Below, piece by piece: positions 9,689-18,040 of a stretch of DNA of 49,372 nucleotides; position 1 is the stretch's first letter; every line of letters begins with the position of its first letter. The notes under the pieces are model-generated. The model saw nothing but the letters and a program-made list of their open reading frames with translations, was not told the DNA's origin and did no database searches. The position numbers and the translations under genes are program-made. The DNA is from Moraxella equi (GTDB lineage Bacteria > Pseudomonadota > Gammaproteobacteria > Pseudomonadales > Moraxellaceae), in the NCBI RefSeq assembly GCF_002027555.1, contig NZ_MXAP01000097.1, positions 1-49,372 on the forward strand. Reading direction: 5' to 3'.

Positions 9689-10483
9689 GTGTTCGTTTTA
9701 TACCTGATTGGCGTGATGATTTATGCAGGGGTGGGGCTTCATCTGTATCACGCTTTGGTTAAAAATAAGCCAATTTTTAAGACCGCCACGTTATCCGCCC
9801 TAACCATCGCCATCATCTTGCATGGCGTGATACTCGCCCCACAAATCATCACGCTCTATGGGCTTAATTTTAACATTTTTAACGTCCTTAGTTTAACAGG
9901 GTTGTTCTGCCTTATCTTTTTTGTGCTGTTTAGTCTGTATCGCCCCATTTTGAGCCTAGGCGTACTTGCCGTGCCGACCGCCATTATTGGCATGAGTTTT
10001 GGTGAGTTTGGGCAAGCCCCGTATCAGCCGATTACTGACATGAACATGGGTCTACAAACGCACATCTTACTGTCGTTTGGGGCGTACTGCGTGCTACTGA
10101 TGGCGTGCGTGCAAGCGGTGATTTTGCGACTACAAATCCGTGAATTAAAGCACCAGACGATACACCGCTTTTGGGTTGCCAAACTGCCGTCTTTGCAGAG
10201 CATGGAGAGCCTGCTGTTTGACATGATACTCATGGGTTTTGTGATTTTAAGTGTCGCCATTGGGCTTGGGCTTGTGACCACCTATGACATCATGGCTCAG
10301 CATGTGGCGCATAAGCTCGTGTTTAGTGTGCTGTCGTGGCTCGTGTTCGGGGTGTTCATTGTGGGGCATTACCGTTTTGGCTGGCGGGGCAAAAAAGCGT
10401 CCAATTTTGCCATTTATGGCTTTATCCTGCTTGCCATTGGGTTTGTGGGGTCAAAGGTGGTGTTGGAGCTGATTTTAAAATAA
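9689..10483 (+). CDS. ypjD: CcsA/YpjD-type cytochrome c assembly-like membrane protein
   Basis: An inner-membrane protein of about eight hydrophobic segments, of the CcsA/ResC-like family (cytochrome c assembly domain). YpjD orthologues lie divergent to ffh, as here; their function is not established, though relatives handle haem for cytochrome c maturation. Conserved marks include LQTHILLSFGAYCVL and the C-terminal HYRFGWRGKKAS block. The frame is open back to 9608, but I choose GTG at 9689. AAAGGGG lies 5 nt upstream, and the product is 264 residues versus 263 in E. coli. ATG 9620 is an alternative without a ribosome binding site. Confidence 0.8.
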   Translation: MFVLYLIGVMIYAGVGLHLYHALVKNKPIFKTATLSALTIAIILHGVILAPQIITLYGLNFNIFNVLSLTGLFCLIFFVLFSLYRPILSLGVLAVPTAIIGMSFGEFGQAPYQPITDMNMGLQTHILLSFGAYCVLLMACVQAVILRLQIRELKHQTIHRFWVAKLPSLQSMESLLFDMILMGFVILSVAIGLGLVTTYDIMAQHVAHKLVFSVLSWLVFGVFIVGHYRFGWRGKKASNFAIYGFILLAIGFVGSKVVLELILK

Positions 10484-10632
10484 ATTGGGTTATATGGGGG
10501 TAATTTATTCATTCACAAACCAATCTTTTATCACAGGGTAAATTGCAATTTGTCCCTACAAGCCTATCTAAGGCATAATTTATCAATAACGCCAAACATT
10601 TAAATAAATATTACACCAAAAAAGGATGAATT

Positions 10633-12489
10633 ATGATAAAAAAATCACTCTGTGTCATCATCGGCTTATGTATGGCGATGACCGCCCACGCCCACTGCAT
10701 TTATGAAAAGCCCTTGGATGAACCCATAACCGATTTTCGCTGTGTTGGTAATCTCATTGAACGCAATCACGATTATGAATATTATAGCGTTATAGATAAG
10801 CAGGGTAATGTTTTATTTGCCAAGGTGGATTTATTATATGATGAATATGATAGAGGGATTAACATGGTCGTGAATGGTAAAACAGGATTGATTGATAAAG
10901 ACGGTCGCATAAAACTGCCTTTTAAGTATGAGCATATCGGTATCTTTGAAAAAGATGACAATCTTATCTTAGCCAAATCAAATGGCAAGTTTGGCTACAT
11001 CAATCGACAAGGCGAAACGGTCATTGATTTTATCTATGATAACGCTTGGGGGTTTAGCGAAGGTTTGGCGTGGGTTGTACAAAAAAGAGCGGATGATAAA
11101 GGTCTTGATGTTTATTTTATCGATGAAAAAGGCAGTAGGGTATTTGATGTGCCAAAAGATGTCTCATCAATGGGGATGGGTTTTAATGAGGGGCTTTATA
11201 TGGTTAAAAAGGATGGCAGGTTTGGCTATGTCAATAAAGAAGGAGAGCTTGCCATTGATTATCAGGATTATGATTATGTTGAGGGTTTTGAACATGGGCT
11301 AAATGTTGTCACTAAAAATGATAAAGAAGGTGCGATTGACCGTATGGGTAATATTGTCATTCCCATAAAATACGATAATATCGAATATGTGGATGAGCAT
11401 TATTTGATATTAACCTTGGGTGATGATATTTTTATTGCAAATTTTAATGGCGATATTTTAAAAAAGGACATGAGACTATACCGCTCATCTGACCTTTATG
11501 ATGATAACAACCACCCCATATACATCGCAACTTTGACAAATGAAGAAGGCTATCCAACGGCATTGGTTAATCACGAATTAAAAGAAATTGTCCCTTTTCA
11601 TCGCTTTGATGACATATTTGTATTAAACGCTAATTATTTTGAAGTAAAAAATAAGCGTTTAAATCAAGATGAAGCCATGCTAATAGATGATGATAGATAT
11701 GGTATCATTGACAATCAAGGCAGGCTGATATTTGAGCCTGATTATCAAATTGATAAAACCTATCATGGTAAGGTTATGGCTGATTATTATATTTTAAAAA
11801 ATAAACATCATGCAGGCGTGATTGATAAAAACATGAATGTGCTATTGCCTTTTGATTTTGATGATATTTATTCGCCTGACATGCCATTTTTTATTGTCAA
11901 AAAGGATGATAAAGTGGCATTGTATCAATATGACAAAGCCATGACGGGTTTTGATTATCAAAAGATTGAATTTATTACGCCAATGCTATGGGCGGTTCAA
12001 AAAGATGATAAGTGGGCGTTAATCAATGAACAAAATAAGCCTTTGACCAAATTCATATATGATGACATCGATGAGTTAAAATATGGCATGATACCTGTTT
12101 TAAGACAAGGAAAATGGGGCGTGCTTGATGAGCATTACCAAGAAATCATTGCTCCTGTGCATGACGGTTTATGGATTTTGGATAATGGGGCGATTGGCGT
12201 GAGCACATTAATCGATGGTTATCATAAGTATGGCTTGGTGGATAAAAAGGGCATGCCATTGACCCAGATTGAGTTCGATGACTTGTCAAGTTTTGGGGCG
12301 ACAACAATAAGAGTGGCAAAGCAAATCGGCGATAAGCAGTACTATGGACTGCTTGATACCACGGGTAAGGAGATTTTCCCTGTCAAATACGACTTCATCA
12401 CGCAGTCAAATGGGGCGGCCGAAGAGATGTATCTTAATGATGAGACCATTACCATAAATAAGGCAGGCAAGATATTGACAAATAGGTAA
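10633..12489 (+). CDS. secreted WG-repeat protein
   Basis: A 618-residue protein with an N-terminal signal peptide (basic MIKK, hydrophobic core, AHA cleavage region near 20). About a dozen degenerate WG/KWG repeats follow, for example GKFGYINRQGETVIDFIYD, GRFGYVNKEGELAIDYQDYD and GKWGVLDEHYQEIIAP. WG repeats are thought to form beta-propeller-like or solenoid surfaces for binding; no enzymatic motif is visible. AAGGA precedes the ATG at good spacing. It stands alone between ypjD and dusA. Periplasmic location is inferred and the partner is unknown. Confidence 0.85.
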   Translation: MIKKSLCVIIGLCMAMTAHAHCIYEKPLDEPITDFRCVGNLIERNHDYEYYSVIDKQGNVLFAKVDLLYDEYDRGINMVVNGKTGLIDKDGRIKLPFKYEHIGIFEKDDNLILAKSNGKFGYINRQGETVIDFIYDNAWGFSEGLAWVVQKRADDKGLDVYFIDEKGSRVFDVPKDVSSMGMGFNEGLYMVKKDGRFGYVNKEGELAIDYQDYDYVEGFEHGLNVVTKNDKEGAIDRMGNIVIPIKYDNIEYVDEHYLILTLGDDIFIANFNGDILKKDMRLYRSSDLYDDNNHPIYIATLTNEEGYPTALVNHELKEIVPFHRFDDIFVLNANYFEVKNKRLNQDEAMLIDDDRYGIIDNQGRLIFEPDYQIDKTYHGKVMADYYILKNKHHAGVIDKNMNVLLPFDFDDIYSPDMPFFIVKKDDKVALYQYDKAMTGFDYQKIEFITPMLWAVQKDDKWALINEQNKPLTKFIYDDIDELKYGMIPVLRQGKWGVLDEHYQEIIAPVHDGLWILDNGAIGVSTLIDGYHKYGLVDKKGMPLTQIEFDDLSSFGATTIRVAKQIGDKQYYGLLDTTGKEIFPVKYDFITQSNGAAEEMYLNDETITINKAGKILTNR

Positions 12490-12531
12490 TGGCTAAGTAA
12501 CGGCTAGGTAACAGCTGGGCGATGTGTATCA

Positions 12532-13518
12532 TCACAGCCCATTTTGGCTAAGTACGCTCTCGCCTGCTTGCTTGATGTCGTCCACGGTGAGATTTCGTTT
12601 ACCGCTCAAATCTTGTCGCCATTTTCTTGCCCCTGTCAAGCCTTGAAACAGCCCCAGATAATGCCGTGTCAAGGTTGCCAAATTCGCCCCTTGCTCGGCT
12701 CGTTTTTCAAGATAAGGGTAGAGATTTTCTAGGATTTCACGGTGCGTTGGGATAGGCTCGCCCCACAACTCATTGCACACCCCCATAAGCATGGGATTAT
12801 GATAAAACGCCCGTCCTACCATCACGCCGTCCACATGGGTTAGGTGGGTTTTGATGTCATGAAGATTGTCCACACCGCCATTGATTTCTATAAAAAGATG
12901 GGGAAACTCTGTTTTTAGGCGGTAAATATCATCGTAGCGTAGGGGCGGGATTTCTCGGTTTTCTTTGGGAGATAAGCCGTTGAGCCACGCTATCCTAGCA
13001 TGAGCGATAAAGTGCGTACAGCCAGCCTCCGCCACTGTCCCCACAAAATCACGCATAAACTCATAACTGTCAAACGTATCAATGCCAATGCGATGCTTGA
13101 CGGTAACGGGCTTGTCCGTACTGTCTTTCATCGCACGCACCATATCCACCACCAGTTTTGGTTCTGCCATAAGGCATGCCCCGATTTTATTGTGCTGAAC
13201 ACGGTCGGACGGACAACCAACGTTGATGTTAAATTCATCATAACCCATCTTATCGGCAATCTGTACGCATTGTGCCATATCGTTAGGATCTGACCCACCA
13301 AGCTGTAACGCGACAGGATGTTCGCTGTTATCATGTCGCAAAATATAATCGGTGTCGCCCTTTAAAATGGCACTCGTGCTTATCATTTCGGTGTACAGAT
13401 GTATATGGCGGTTAAACAGCCGTGCAAAATAGCGAAAATCGGCTGTCGTCCAATCAATCATCGGGGCAACCGATATTCTCTTAGTATCTGATTTTAAAGC
13501 AGTTTTCAGGGAAAGCAT
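12532..13518 (-). CDS. dusA: tRNA-dihydrouridine synthase A
   Basis: DusA is an FMN enzyme that reduces uridines 20/20a in the tRNA D-loop. RISVAPMIDWT opens the TIM barrel. NINVGCPSDRVQ carries the catalytic cysteine (C102), and EINGGV and DGVMVGRAFYHNP form the phosphate-binding end. The 328-residue length is normal. Its 5' end borders the prophage integrase, and dusA is a documented integration hotspot. The first codons may therefore have been supplied by the phage att sequence while the gene stays intact. Confidence 0.96.
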   Translation of the reverse strand: MLSLKTALKSDTKRISVAPMIDWTTADFRYFARLFNRHIHLYTEMISTSAILKGDTDYILRHDNSEHPVALQLGGSDPNDMAQCVQIADKMGYDEFNINVGCPSDRVQHNKIGACLMAEPKLVVDMVRAMKDSTDKPVTVKHRIGIDTFDSYEFMRDFVGTVAEAGCTHFIAHARIAWLNGLSPKENREIPPLRYDDIYRLKTEFPHLFIEINGGVDNLHDIKTHLTHVDGVMVGRAFYHNPMLMGVCNELWGEPIPTHREILENLYPYLEKRAEQGANLATLTRHYLGLFQGLTGARKWRQDLSGKRNLTVDDIKQAGESVLSQNGL

Positions 13519-13657
13519 TGATATATAAGCCTTTGAGTGGGTTAAGATTATGAATTATTTTTGATTATTTTAGCGTATTTTTGATTATTTTTGTAGTTTT
13601 TTGCGGAAAATTTGCGTAAAATATTGCGGAAAAAAATCTCACCAAAGGTCATCAAAA
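13519..13657. promoter_or_regulatory. attL/integrase control region with two sets of direct repeats
   Basis: Between dusA and int are two copies of ATTTTTGATTATTTT with a 20-bp period (13557-13571, 13577-13591). Three copies of TTGCG(G/T)AAAA start at 13601, 13612 and 13624, so they are spaced by about one helical turn. Such phased repeats suit arm-type integrase or excisionase sites, or an operator on int. The att core itself cannot be fixed without the other prophage end. Confidence 0.5.
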
Positions 13658-14770
13658 ATGGGCAGTATTCGCACCAAAAAATCAAAAGACGGCACGCCTC
13701 GTTATTATGCCGAAATCCGTATCAATAAGCAAGGTTTTCCGCCTTATCGTGAAAGTGCCAATTTTGGCACAAAAAAACTCGCTCAGGCGTGGATAGCCAA
13801 GCGAGAACAAGAATTAAAAGACAATCCAAAACTCTTGTTTGGGGCAAAAGGTATCAGTGATGATTTGACGGTTGGCGATGCGATTGACCGCTATATTAGT
13901 GAATTGGGGGCGGGCTTTGGACGCTCAAAAATGCACGCCTTGCGACTTTTACAAAAATTCGCCATTGCCAAATTGCCTTTGACCGTCATTAACCCCCTTG
14001 ATATCACCGACCACGCCAATTTACGCAAAAATGGCGTGCCAGAGCTTGCCCTTGACCCTATCAGCCCCGCCACGCTTGGGGCGGAATTTACTTACCTTTT
14101 TGGCGTGCTAGACCACGCAGAAATTATGTGGGGTGTGGACATTGATATGAATGCGTTAAGACGGGCATTAAAACAGCTTAAAAAGACCCGCAATGTCGCA
14201 CCAAGCAAAAAGCGAGACCGCCTACCAACAAACGATGAGTTAATCAAATTAACCAAGCATTTTTATCAAGTTTGGCAAAATGATGGTATGGCAATGCACC
14301 TGATTATGTGGTTTGCCCTATTGTCAGGCAGACGACAAGCTGAAATTACCCGTCTAGAATTGTCAGACGATTTGGGTGGCGTATTTGTGGTGCGAGATGT
14401 CAAAAACCCCAAGGGAAGTGCTGGCAATCATCAAAAATTTACGGTATTGCCAGAGACACGACAAATCATTGACTTATTAAAACAGCACACGGCGGACGAG
14501 ACTTATTTGGTGGCAGAAAGCCATAAGATGATAAGCAAGCTGTTTACAGAAGCCTGTCATCTCTTAGCGATAGACGATTTACACTTTCACGATTTACGGC
14601 ACGAAGCCTGTACAAGATTGGCAGAACAAGGAATGACAATCCCCCAAATCCAGTCAGTCAGCCTGCACAAAAGTTGGGGGAGTTTACAGAGGTATGTGTC
14701 AGTGCATAAAAGGGCAAACACGCCCCAGTTTGATGAAGTTATGCGTGAAGTTTTGAATGATCGCTCTTGA
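13658..14770 (+). CDS. tyrosine-recombinase prophage integrase
   Basis: Site-specific recombinase expected to insert the phage at dusA. After an N-terminal AP2-like arm-binding region (MGSIRTKKSKDGTPRYYAEI) and a core-binding domain come the catalytic residues: R226 (SGRRQAEI), H311-x-x-R314 (FHDLRHEA), H337 and nucleophile Y346 (LQRYVSVH). All are present with canonical spacing, so it should be active. The frame is open from 13601, but ATG 13658 has AAAGGT about 8 nt upstream and gives 370 residues. Its 3' end overlaps the convergent PrtN-like gene by 32 bp. Confidence 0.92.
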   Translation: MGSIRTKKSKDGTPRYYAEIRINKQGFPPYRESANFGTKKLAQAWIAKREQELKDNPKLLFGAKGISDDLTVGDAIDRYISELGAGFGRSKMHALRLLQKFAIAKLPLTVINPLDITDHANLRKNGVPELALDPISPATLGAEFTYLFGVLDHAEIMWGVDIDMNALRRALKQLKKTRNVAPSKKRDRLPTNDELIKLTKHFYQVWQNDGMAMHLIMWFALLSGRRQAEITRLELSDDLGGVFVVRDVKNPKGSAGNHQKFTVLPETRQIIDLLKQHTADETYLVAESHKMISKLFTEACHLLAIDDLHFHDLRHEACTRLAEQGMTIPQIQSVSLHKSWGSLQRYVSVHKRANTPQFDEVMREVLNDRS

Positions 14771-15017
14771 CCGCATTCTTTGCTTTGTCAAGGGCGGTCG
14801 CCAAGTCGGACAAATGAACAAAATAAGGCGATTTTTGACTGTCGGCAAGGCGAAAGCAAGGAAAAGCAAAACCTTGCTCGCTGGCTAGGCGGTTAATTTG
14901 GCTTTGTTTAAGGTGCGGATAATAAATTTCGCAGACTTCACGCAATTCCACTACGAGTTTACCAAATTGTAAAAATAGATAGTCTTGGGTGGAGATTTTA
15001 GGGATAAGGGGTTTCAT
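14739..15017 (-). CDS. PrtN-like (pyocin activator family) regulator
   Basis: A 92-residue protein resembling the PrtN pyocin-activator family. A QDYLFLQFGKLVVEL start is followed by VCEIYYPHLK and a conserved FRLADSQKSPYFVHLSDLATALD end, the shape of a small winged-helix DNA-binding protein. In Pseudomonas PrtN activates pyocin genes. In prophages a homologue next to the integrase may instead act as a recombination directionality factor or a regulator. It is the last gene of the leftward early operon and convergent with int, which favours an excisionase-type role here (inference). Confidence 0.7.
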   Translation of the reverse strand: MKPLIPKISTQDYLFLQFGKLVVELREVCEIYYPHLKQSQINRLASEQGFAFPCFRLADSQKSPYFVHLSDLATALDKAKNAVKSDHSKLHA

Positions 15018-15021
15018 TTAT

Positions 15022-15354
15022 TCACTCCTTTGGCGGTTGTGGTAGGGGTTGCCAGTGGGTTACTCGGGTGTCGCTAGGCATAAGCTCACTAAACTCCCAG
15101 CTATCGCCAAGATATTCCGCAGTTAATACATACCGCAGAGGTCTCTGATACACCAATACTACCGTTTCCAACGGGGGTAATCGGTCATCAACACTAATCC
15201 ACCCGTTATTAGTAACACCATCGTTTTCCCACCCTGCACACACCGCCTTGTGACTGCGAAAAAGCGAGCTTGCTTCGGCAATCACGGCTTTTTGTTCATC
15301 ATCGGATAGTTTGGACATGTCATAAGTGATTGAGAAATATTTAGGCTTGTTCAT
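15022..15354 (-). CDS. DUF551-domain protein
   Basis: A 110-residue phage protein. Its C-terminal half carries the DUF551 pattern: WISVDDRLPP at the start of the domain and VTHWQPLPQPP at the end, separated by a short beta-rich stretch. The function of the family is unknown; it is common in early regions of enteric and Moraxella phages. I prefer the ATG at 15352-15354 (MNKPKYFS), which overlaps the end of the preceding gene, rather than an upstream in-frame start at 15387. Part of the leftward operon. Confidence 0.7.
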   Translation of the reverse strand: MNKPKYFSITYDMSKLSDDEQKAVIAEASSLFRSHKAVCAGWENDGVTNNGWISVDDRLPPLETVVLVYQRPLRYVLTAEYLGDSWEFSELMPSDTRVTHWQPLPQPPKE

Positions 15355-15535
15355 AATCCACCCCCAAAACTGCCAAAGCTGTTGCAATTACCCCGATGGG
15401 AATTTCTTTAATGACAATATTGCCAATCGCTTCACGATATACAGTACAATCTTTTGGGCAATTCTTGATAATCTCTTTGGCTTTTTCAGTTCCACCAAGA
15501 TTTTCAATTAGTTTTTGGGCTATTTCAATATTCAT
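15341..15535 (-). CDS. hypothetical protein, paralogue of the 15696-16013 product
   Basis: A 64-residue protein of unknown function. It starts MNIEIAQKLIENLGGTEKAKEI, which parallels MNLNTAKALIDEIGLNEAKNI of the gene at 15696-16013, and both then have a Cys-Pro region and an A-x-x-T-A helix. They look like a long and a short member of one helical family. The start codon overlaps the stop of the small upstream gene (ATGA type), so translation is probably coupled. Confidence 0.6.
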   Translation of the reverse strand: MNIEIAQKLIENLGGTEKAKEIIKNCPKDCTVYREAIGNIVIKEIPIGVIATALAVLGVDYEQA

Positions 15536-15687
15536 TTCTTACCCCTTTTTGATTTTGTTCGCTTATTATTTCGTGGATTGTGTCGCATTTTGTTGCCGTT
15601 TGGGATTTTAAAATTTCTTTTTCCAAAATCATTAACGAAAAACGATAAAAAGACACCTGCCGAGTATGGATTATTTAATTTAGCCAT
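15532..15687 (-). CDS. small basic protein, 51 residues
   Basis: A short frame from ATG 15685-15687 to TGA 15532-15534. It is preceded by AAAGGAGT, which lies in the 3' end of the upstream gene, and its TGA overlaps the next gene's ATG. Tight fit at both ends and a good ribosome binding site make it a real gene. The N-terminus is MAKLNNPYSAGVFLSFF. The C-terminal half is strongly basic (RHNPRNNKRTKSKRGKK), suggesting nucleic-acid contact. No family is recognised. Confidence 0.6.
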   Translation of the reverse strand: MAKLNNPYSAGVFLSFFVNDFGKRNFKIPNGNKMRHNPRNNKRTKSKRGKK

Positions 15688-15695
15688 TTTATTTC

Positions 15696-16013
15696 TTACT
15701 CCTTTAAACCGATTGCAAAGTGTTCAAGATAATCAAGCATGGAAACAACATCGCTATTTTGTGTTCTAATTCGACACTCTCTTATCTCAGCCAATAAAAC
15801 ATCAAAATCGCTTATTGGATTGTTGTGTTGTTCAACAATCTGCAAAGCTGTCTTGATGGCATTGACCGAATATTTTTTCGGGCAGGGAATGCCGTTGCGA
15901 TATTTTCCAAAATCAAAAAAAATAAACGCATTTGACGGCTCATTTTCAGCAATGTTTTTTGCTTCGTTTAGTCCGATTTCATCAATCAACGCTTTGGCGG
16001 TATTTAGGTTCAT
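15696..16013 (-). CDS. hypothetical protein of a paralogous pair
   Basis: A 105-residue, predominantly helical acidic protein of unknown function. Its N-terminus (MNLNTAKALIDEIGLNEAKNI, then CPKKYSVNAIKTALQIV) parallels the shorter product at 15341-15535. The pair, separated by one small gene, suggests local duplication in the early operon. The C-terminal extension DFDVLLAEIRECRIR is unique to this copy. No membrane or catalytic features are seen. Confidence 0.6.
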   Translation of the reverse strand: MNLNTAKALIDEIGLNEAKNIAENEPSNAFIFFDFGKYRNGIPCPKKYSVNAIKTALQIVEQHNNPISDFDVLLAEIRECRIRTQNSDVVSMLDYLEHFAIGLKE

Positions 16014-16041
16014 TTTTTACTCTCTGGGCGGTTAAAAAAAA

Positions 16042-16619
16042 TTAAAACGGCATATCATTATCAGCCACCCCACCAGAGGGTGGCGTTACCACTTTCCCAT
16101 GTTTTGCCCACCATTTTGGGGTGGAAAAGCAGGGGGTTGTCCTGTTTGATAGTGGGGCGGTTGGAACTCATTGGGAATACCACCTGTAAAGCCGTTTTGA
16201 TTGCCCCATTGTCCGCCTTGCCCCTGCGGATAGCCCTGTGGGGCTGTGGGGGCGTGTTGTTGCGACTGCTGTTGTGGCTGACCTTGACCGCTAGGCAACA
16301 TTTGCATTGATTGGGCTTTTATTTCGGTGCTGTAACGCTCTATGCCTTGTTGGTCGGTGTATTTTCTAGTGTGCAAACTGCCTTCGATATACACCAAACT
16401 GCCCTTAGACAGATACTGCCCTGCGATTTCTGCCAGGCGATTATACAGACTGACCCTATGCCATTCGGTCTGCTCTTTTTGCTCGCCTGTCTGCTTGTCC
16501 GTCCATCGGTCGCTTGTGGCGATGGACAGGTTGGTGACTTGACCGCCATTTTGGAATTGGCGGACTTCGGGGTCTGCCCCTAAGCGACCCACGATGATGA
16601 CTTTATTCACACTTGACAT
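16042..16619 (-). CDS. ssb: phage single-stranded DNA-binding protein with a -1 frameshift near its end
   Basis: An OB-fold SSB ([19 protein letters not shown], then [20 protein letters not shown] and [15 protein letters not shown]) with a Gln/Gly/Pro-rich linker, serving the ERF/YqaJ recombination system and replication. In the zero frame it stops at 16086-16088 after QNMGKW (177 residues), without the partner-binding acidic tip. The stop lies two codons beyond an in-phase G GGA AAG heptamer (16098-16092), followed after 7 nt by a perfect 7-bp stem (16084-16078 with 16070-16064). Slipping -1 there yields [16 protein letters not shown], a canonical SSB tail, ending at 16042. It could be programmed frameshifting or a one-base deletion. 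Confidence 0.85.
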
Positions 16620-16692
16620 GATTTACTCCTAAAAAAGGCATAAAAGACCCCAACACTTACCCCAAAGGGCAAGCGTGGGAATGATAAAAGGA

Positions 16693-17418
16693 TTAGAATT
16701 GCTTTTGTAAAGCCTGAATGCAACGCTCGGATTTTTCCAAACGGCGTTGTAGCTTGTCCAAATGTTCTAGGATATTTCTAAAATCGCCCATGACACCCCA
16801 AAACTCATCTTGGGCTTGTTTGATTTGGTGGGCGTTATCGGCTAGGATATTGGCAATAAAGGCGGTGTTTAGGCTCGGGGTAAACTCAAAACCCCAAATA
16901 AATGCCAATGCCCGCTCAAAATCACACGCCAACAACTCGCTATATCGTGGAATGCTAAACGCTTGATATAGGGCGTGGTATAGGGTCTGATAATGCACCT
17001 TGTTGTGTTGGCATTTGGTTTTGATTGCCTGTTGGGTTTGGGCTTGTTGCTGTGCTGATATGGTGTGGCGGTATTGCCCTGTTTTTCTGATACTTGGCAA
17101 GACTTCTGATGTTACCCATTTACGGAATTTGTGTTGAACCGTACCTTTTTGCATTGCCTTACGAGAACGCAGGATAAGGGCATATAATCCGCTTTCGTTA
17201 ATGATGTTTAATTTTCGGCTTTGTTTAACGCCGTTTGAGCTGGTGTCGGTTAAAGCTACATCAGCTTTTTCATCATCATCTAAGCGAGAAAGTGCGTCAC
17301 GAGCGTTTGCGATTTCCAAAACATTGCAAACATCATTGGCAACGAACCAAAATTCGCCTTGTTGGTCAATGATACGGATTGGGGATTGTTCAAAAGTGAA
17401 GTTGATAAGATTTGACAT
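16693..17418 (-). CDS. BRO-N domain phage antirepressor
   Basis: A 241-residue DNA-binding protein. The BRO-N domain occupies residues 1-110: FEQSPIRIIDQQGEFWFVANDVCNVL, then NIINESGLYALILRSRKAMQ and FRKWVTSEVLPSIRKTGQY. The C-terminal half has an antirepressor-like HYQTLYHALYQAF block and a coiled-coil end. Such proteins usually inactivate a phage repressor. I start at ATG 17418, which has AGG 9 nt upstream; the longer in-frame start at 17451 has none. Expression should be controlled by the C4-like leader at 17419-17611. Confidence 0.8.
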   Translation of the reverse strand: MSNLINFTFEQSPIRIIDQQGEFWFVANDVCNVLEIANARDALSRLDDDEKADVALTDTSSNGVKQSRKLNIINESGLYALILRSRKAMQKGTVQHKFRKWVTSEVLPSIRKTGQYRHTISAQQQAQTQQAIKTKCQHNKVHYQTLYHALYQAFSIPRYSELLACDFERALAFIWGFEFTPSLNTAFIANILADNAHQIKQAQDEFWGVMGDFRNILEHLDKLQRRLEKSERCIQALQKQF

Positions 17419-17466
17419 ATCTAAGTACCTATTTGAGTTGGATTTTCCCATTTACGACAATGGGGT

Positions 17467-17531
17467 GGGCAAGATGTTCGTAACACGCTCAAATTCGTGT
17501 GTGCATTCTCACGATATGCACCATCTTACCC
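17467..17531 (-). ncRNA. C4-like antisense RNA domain in the BRO antirepressor leader
   Basis: On the minus strand GGGTAAGATG (17531-17522) pairs with CATCTTGCCC (17476-17467), 9 of 10, enclosing two hairpins. The second, stem ACACG/CGTGT at 17500-17483, shows an 8-nt loop AATTTGAG. Seven loop bases are complementary to CTCAAAT at 17437-17431, directly abutting the gene's AGG. A neighbouring TTACGA (17483-17478) is complementary to TCGTAA at 17457-17452. Both targets occur again near the 5' end of the leader (17604-17599, 17592-17586). The layout matches C4 antisense RNAs of P1/P7. Confidence 0.65.
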
Positions 17532-17617
17532 ATAACTTAAAAGGTATAGATATAAAAATGCCACAGATAACGCTTGTGGGGAACGATTTGAGAGTAGGTT
17601 ACGACACCTTACCCCAT

Positions 17618-17646
17618 ATCATAGCGTATCTTTTGCCTTGTGTCAA
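17618..17646 (-). promoter_or_regulatory. sigma-70 promoter of the BRO antirepressor leader
   Basis: TTGACA (17646-17641), exactly 17 bp, then TATGAT (17623-17618) on the minus strand. Predicted start near 17611, giving a leader of about 190 nt. Confidence 0.75.
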
Positions 17647-17699
17647 TAAAAAAATCCGCCCATTTTTAAGTATGGACGGACTTTTTAAGAAATAACGGA

Positions 17700-17963
17700 T
17701 TAACCAAAAAACCGTGTCAAGACAAACACAATCAACCCCCCAACCATTGCCGATCCAAGTGTAACATAGGGGTAAAAGCGAGCTTCTTTTTCTATTTTTT
17801 TGGTTTCAGCAACAAATTTATCGTTTTCAATACGCATTTTTTCAACCGTGGCTTGGCTGGTTGCGATGTCCTGTTGGATTTTACTAATGTCTAGCATAAG
17901 TTTTACCTTTTCTAGGTTTTCTTTGTCTAAGGTCTGTAAGTCAATACGGCTTATATCAACCAT
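17700..17963 (-). CDS. small coiled-coil membrane protein
   Basis: An 87-residue protein. An N-terminal amphipathic, charge-rich region (roughly residues 8-62) looks coiled-coil, and one C-terminal membrane segment (YVTLGSAMVGGLIVFVLTRFF) ends at the last residue, so the bulk is probably cytoplasmic. An AGGTG lies 8 nt before the ATG. It follows a 250-nt structured leader whose promoter first makes a terminated small RNA (18141-18220). No homologue is recognised; superinfection exclusion is a possibility only. Confidence 0.55.
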   Translation of the reverse strand: MVDISRIDLQTLDKENLEKVKLMLDISKIQQDIATSQATVEKMRIENDKFVAETKKIEKEARFYPYVTLGSAMVGGLIVFVLTRFFG

Positions 17964-18040
17964 AATAGCACCTATTATTTGCTTTGTCTAGGAAAACCTA
18001 CCACAATAAACGCCAATTTAGGGCGATAGGGCTTGCAGGG

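Noticed and set aside
15326..16035. Plus-strand ORFs of 61-98 codons across the early leftward genes
   Set aside because: They are opposite a tightly overlapping minus-strand operon with good ribosome binding sites.
17467..17531. tRNA or tRNA-like gene
   Set aside because: The closed 65-nt domain has two hairpins but no T-loop, anticodon arm or CCA end. Complementarity to the ribosome binding site explains it better.
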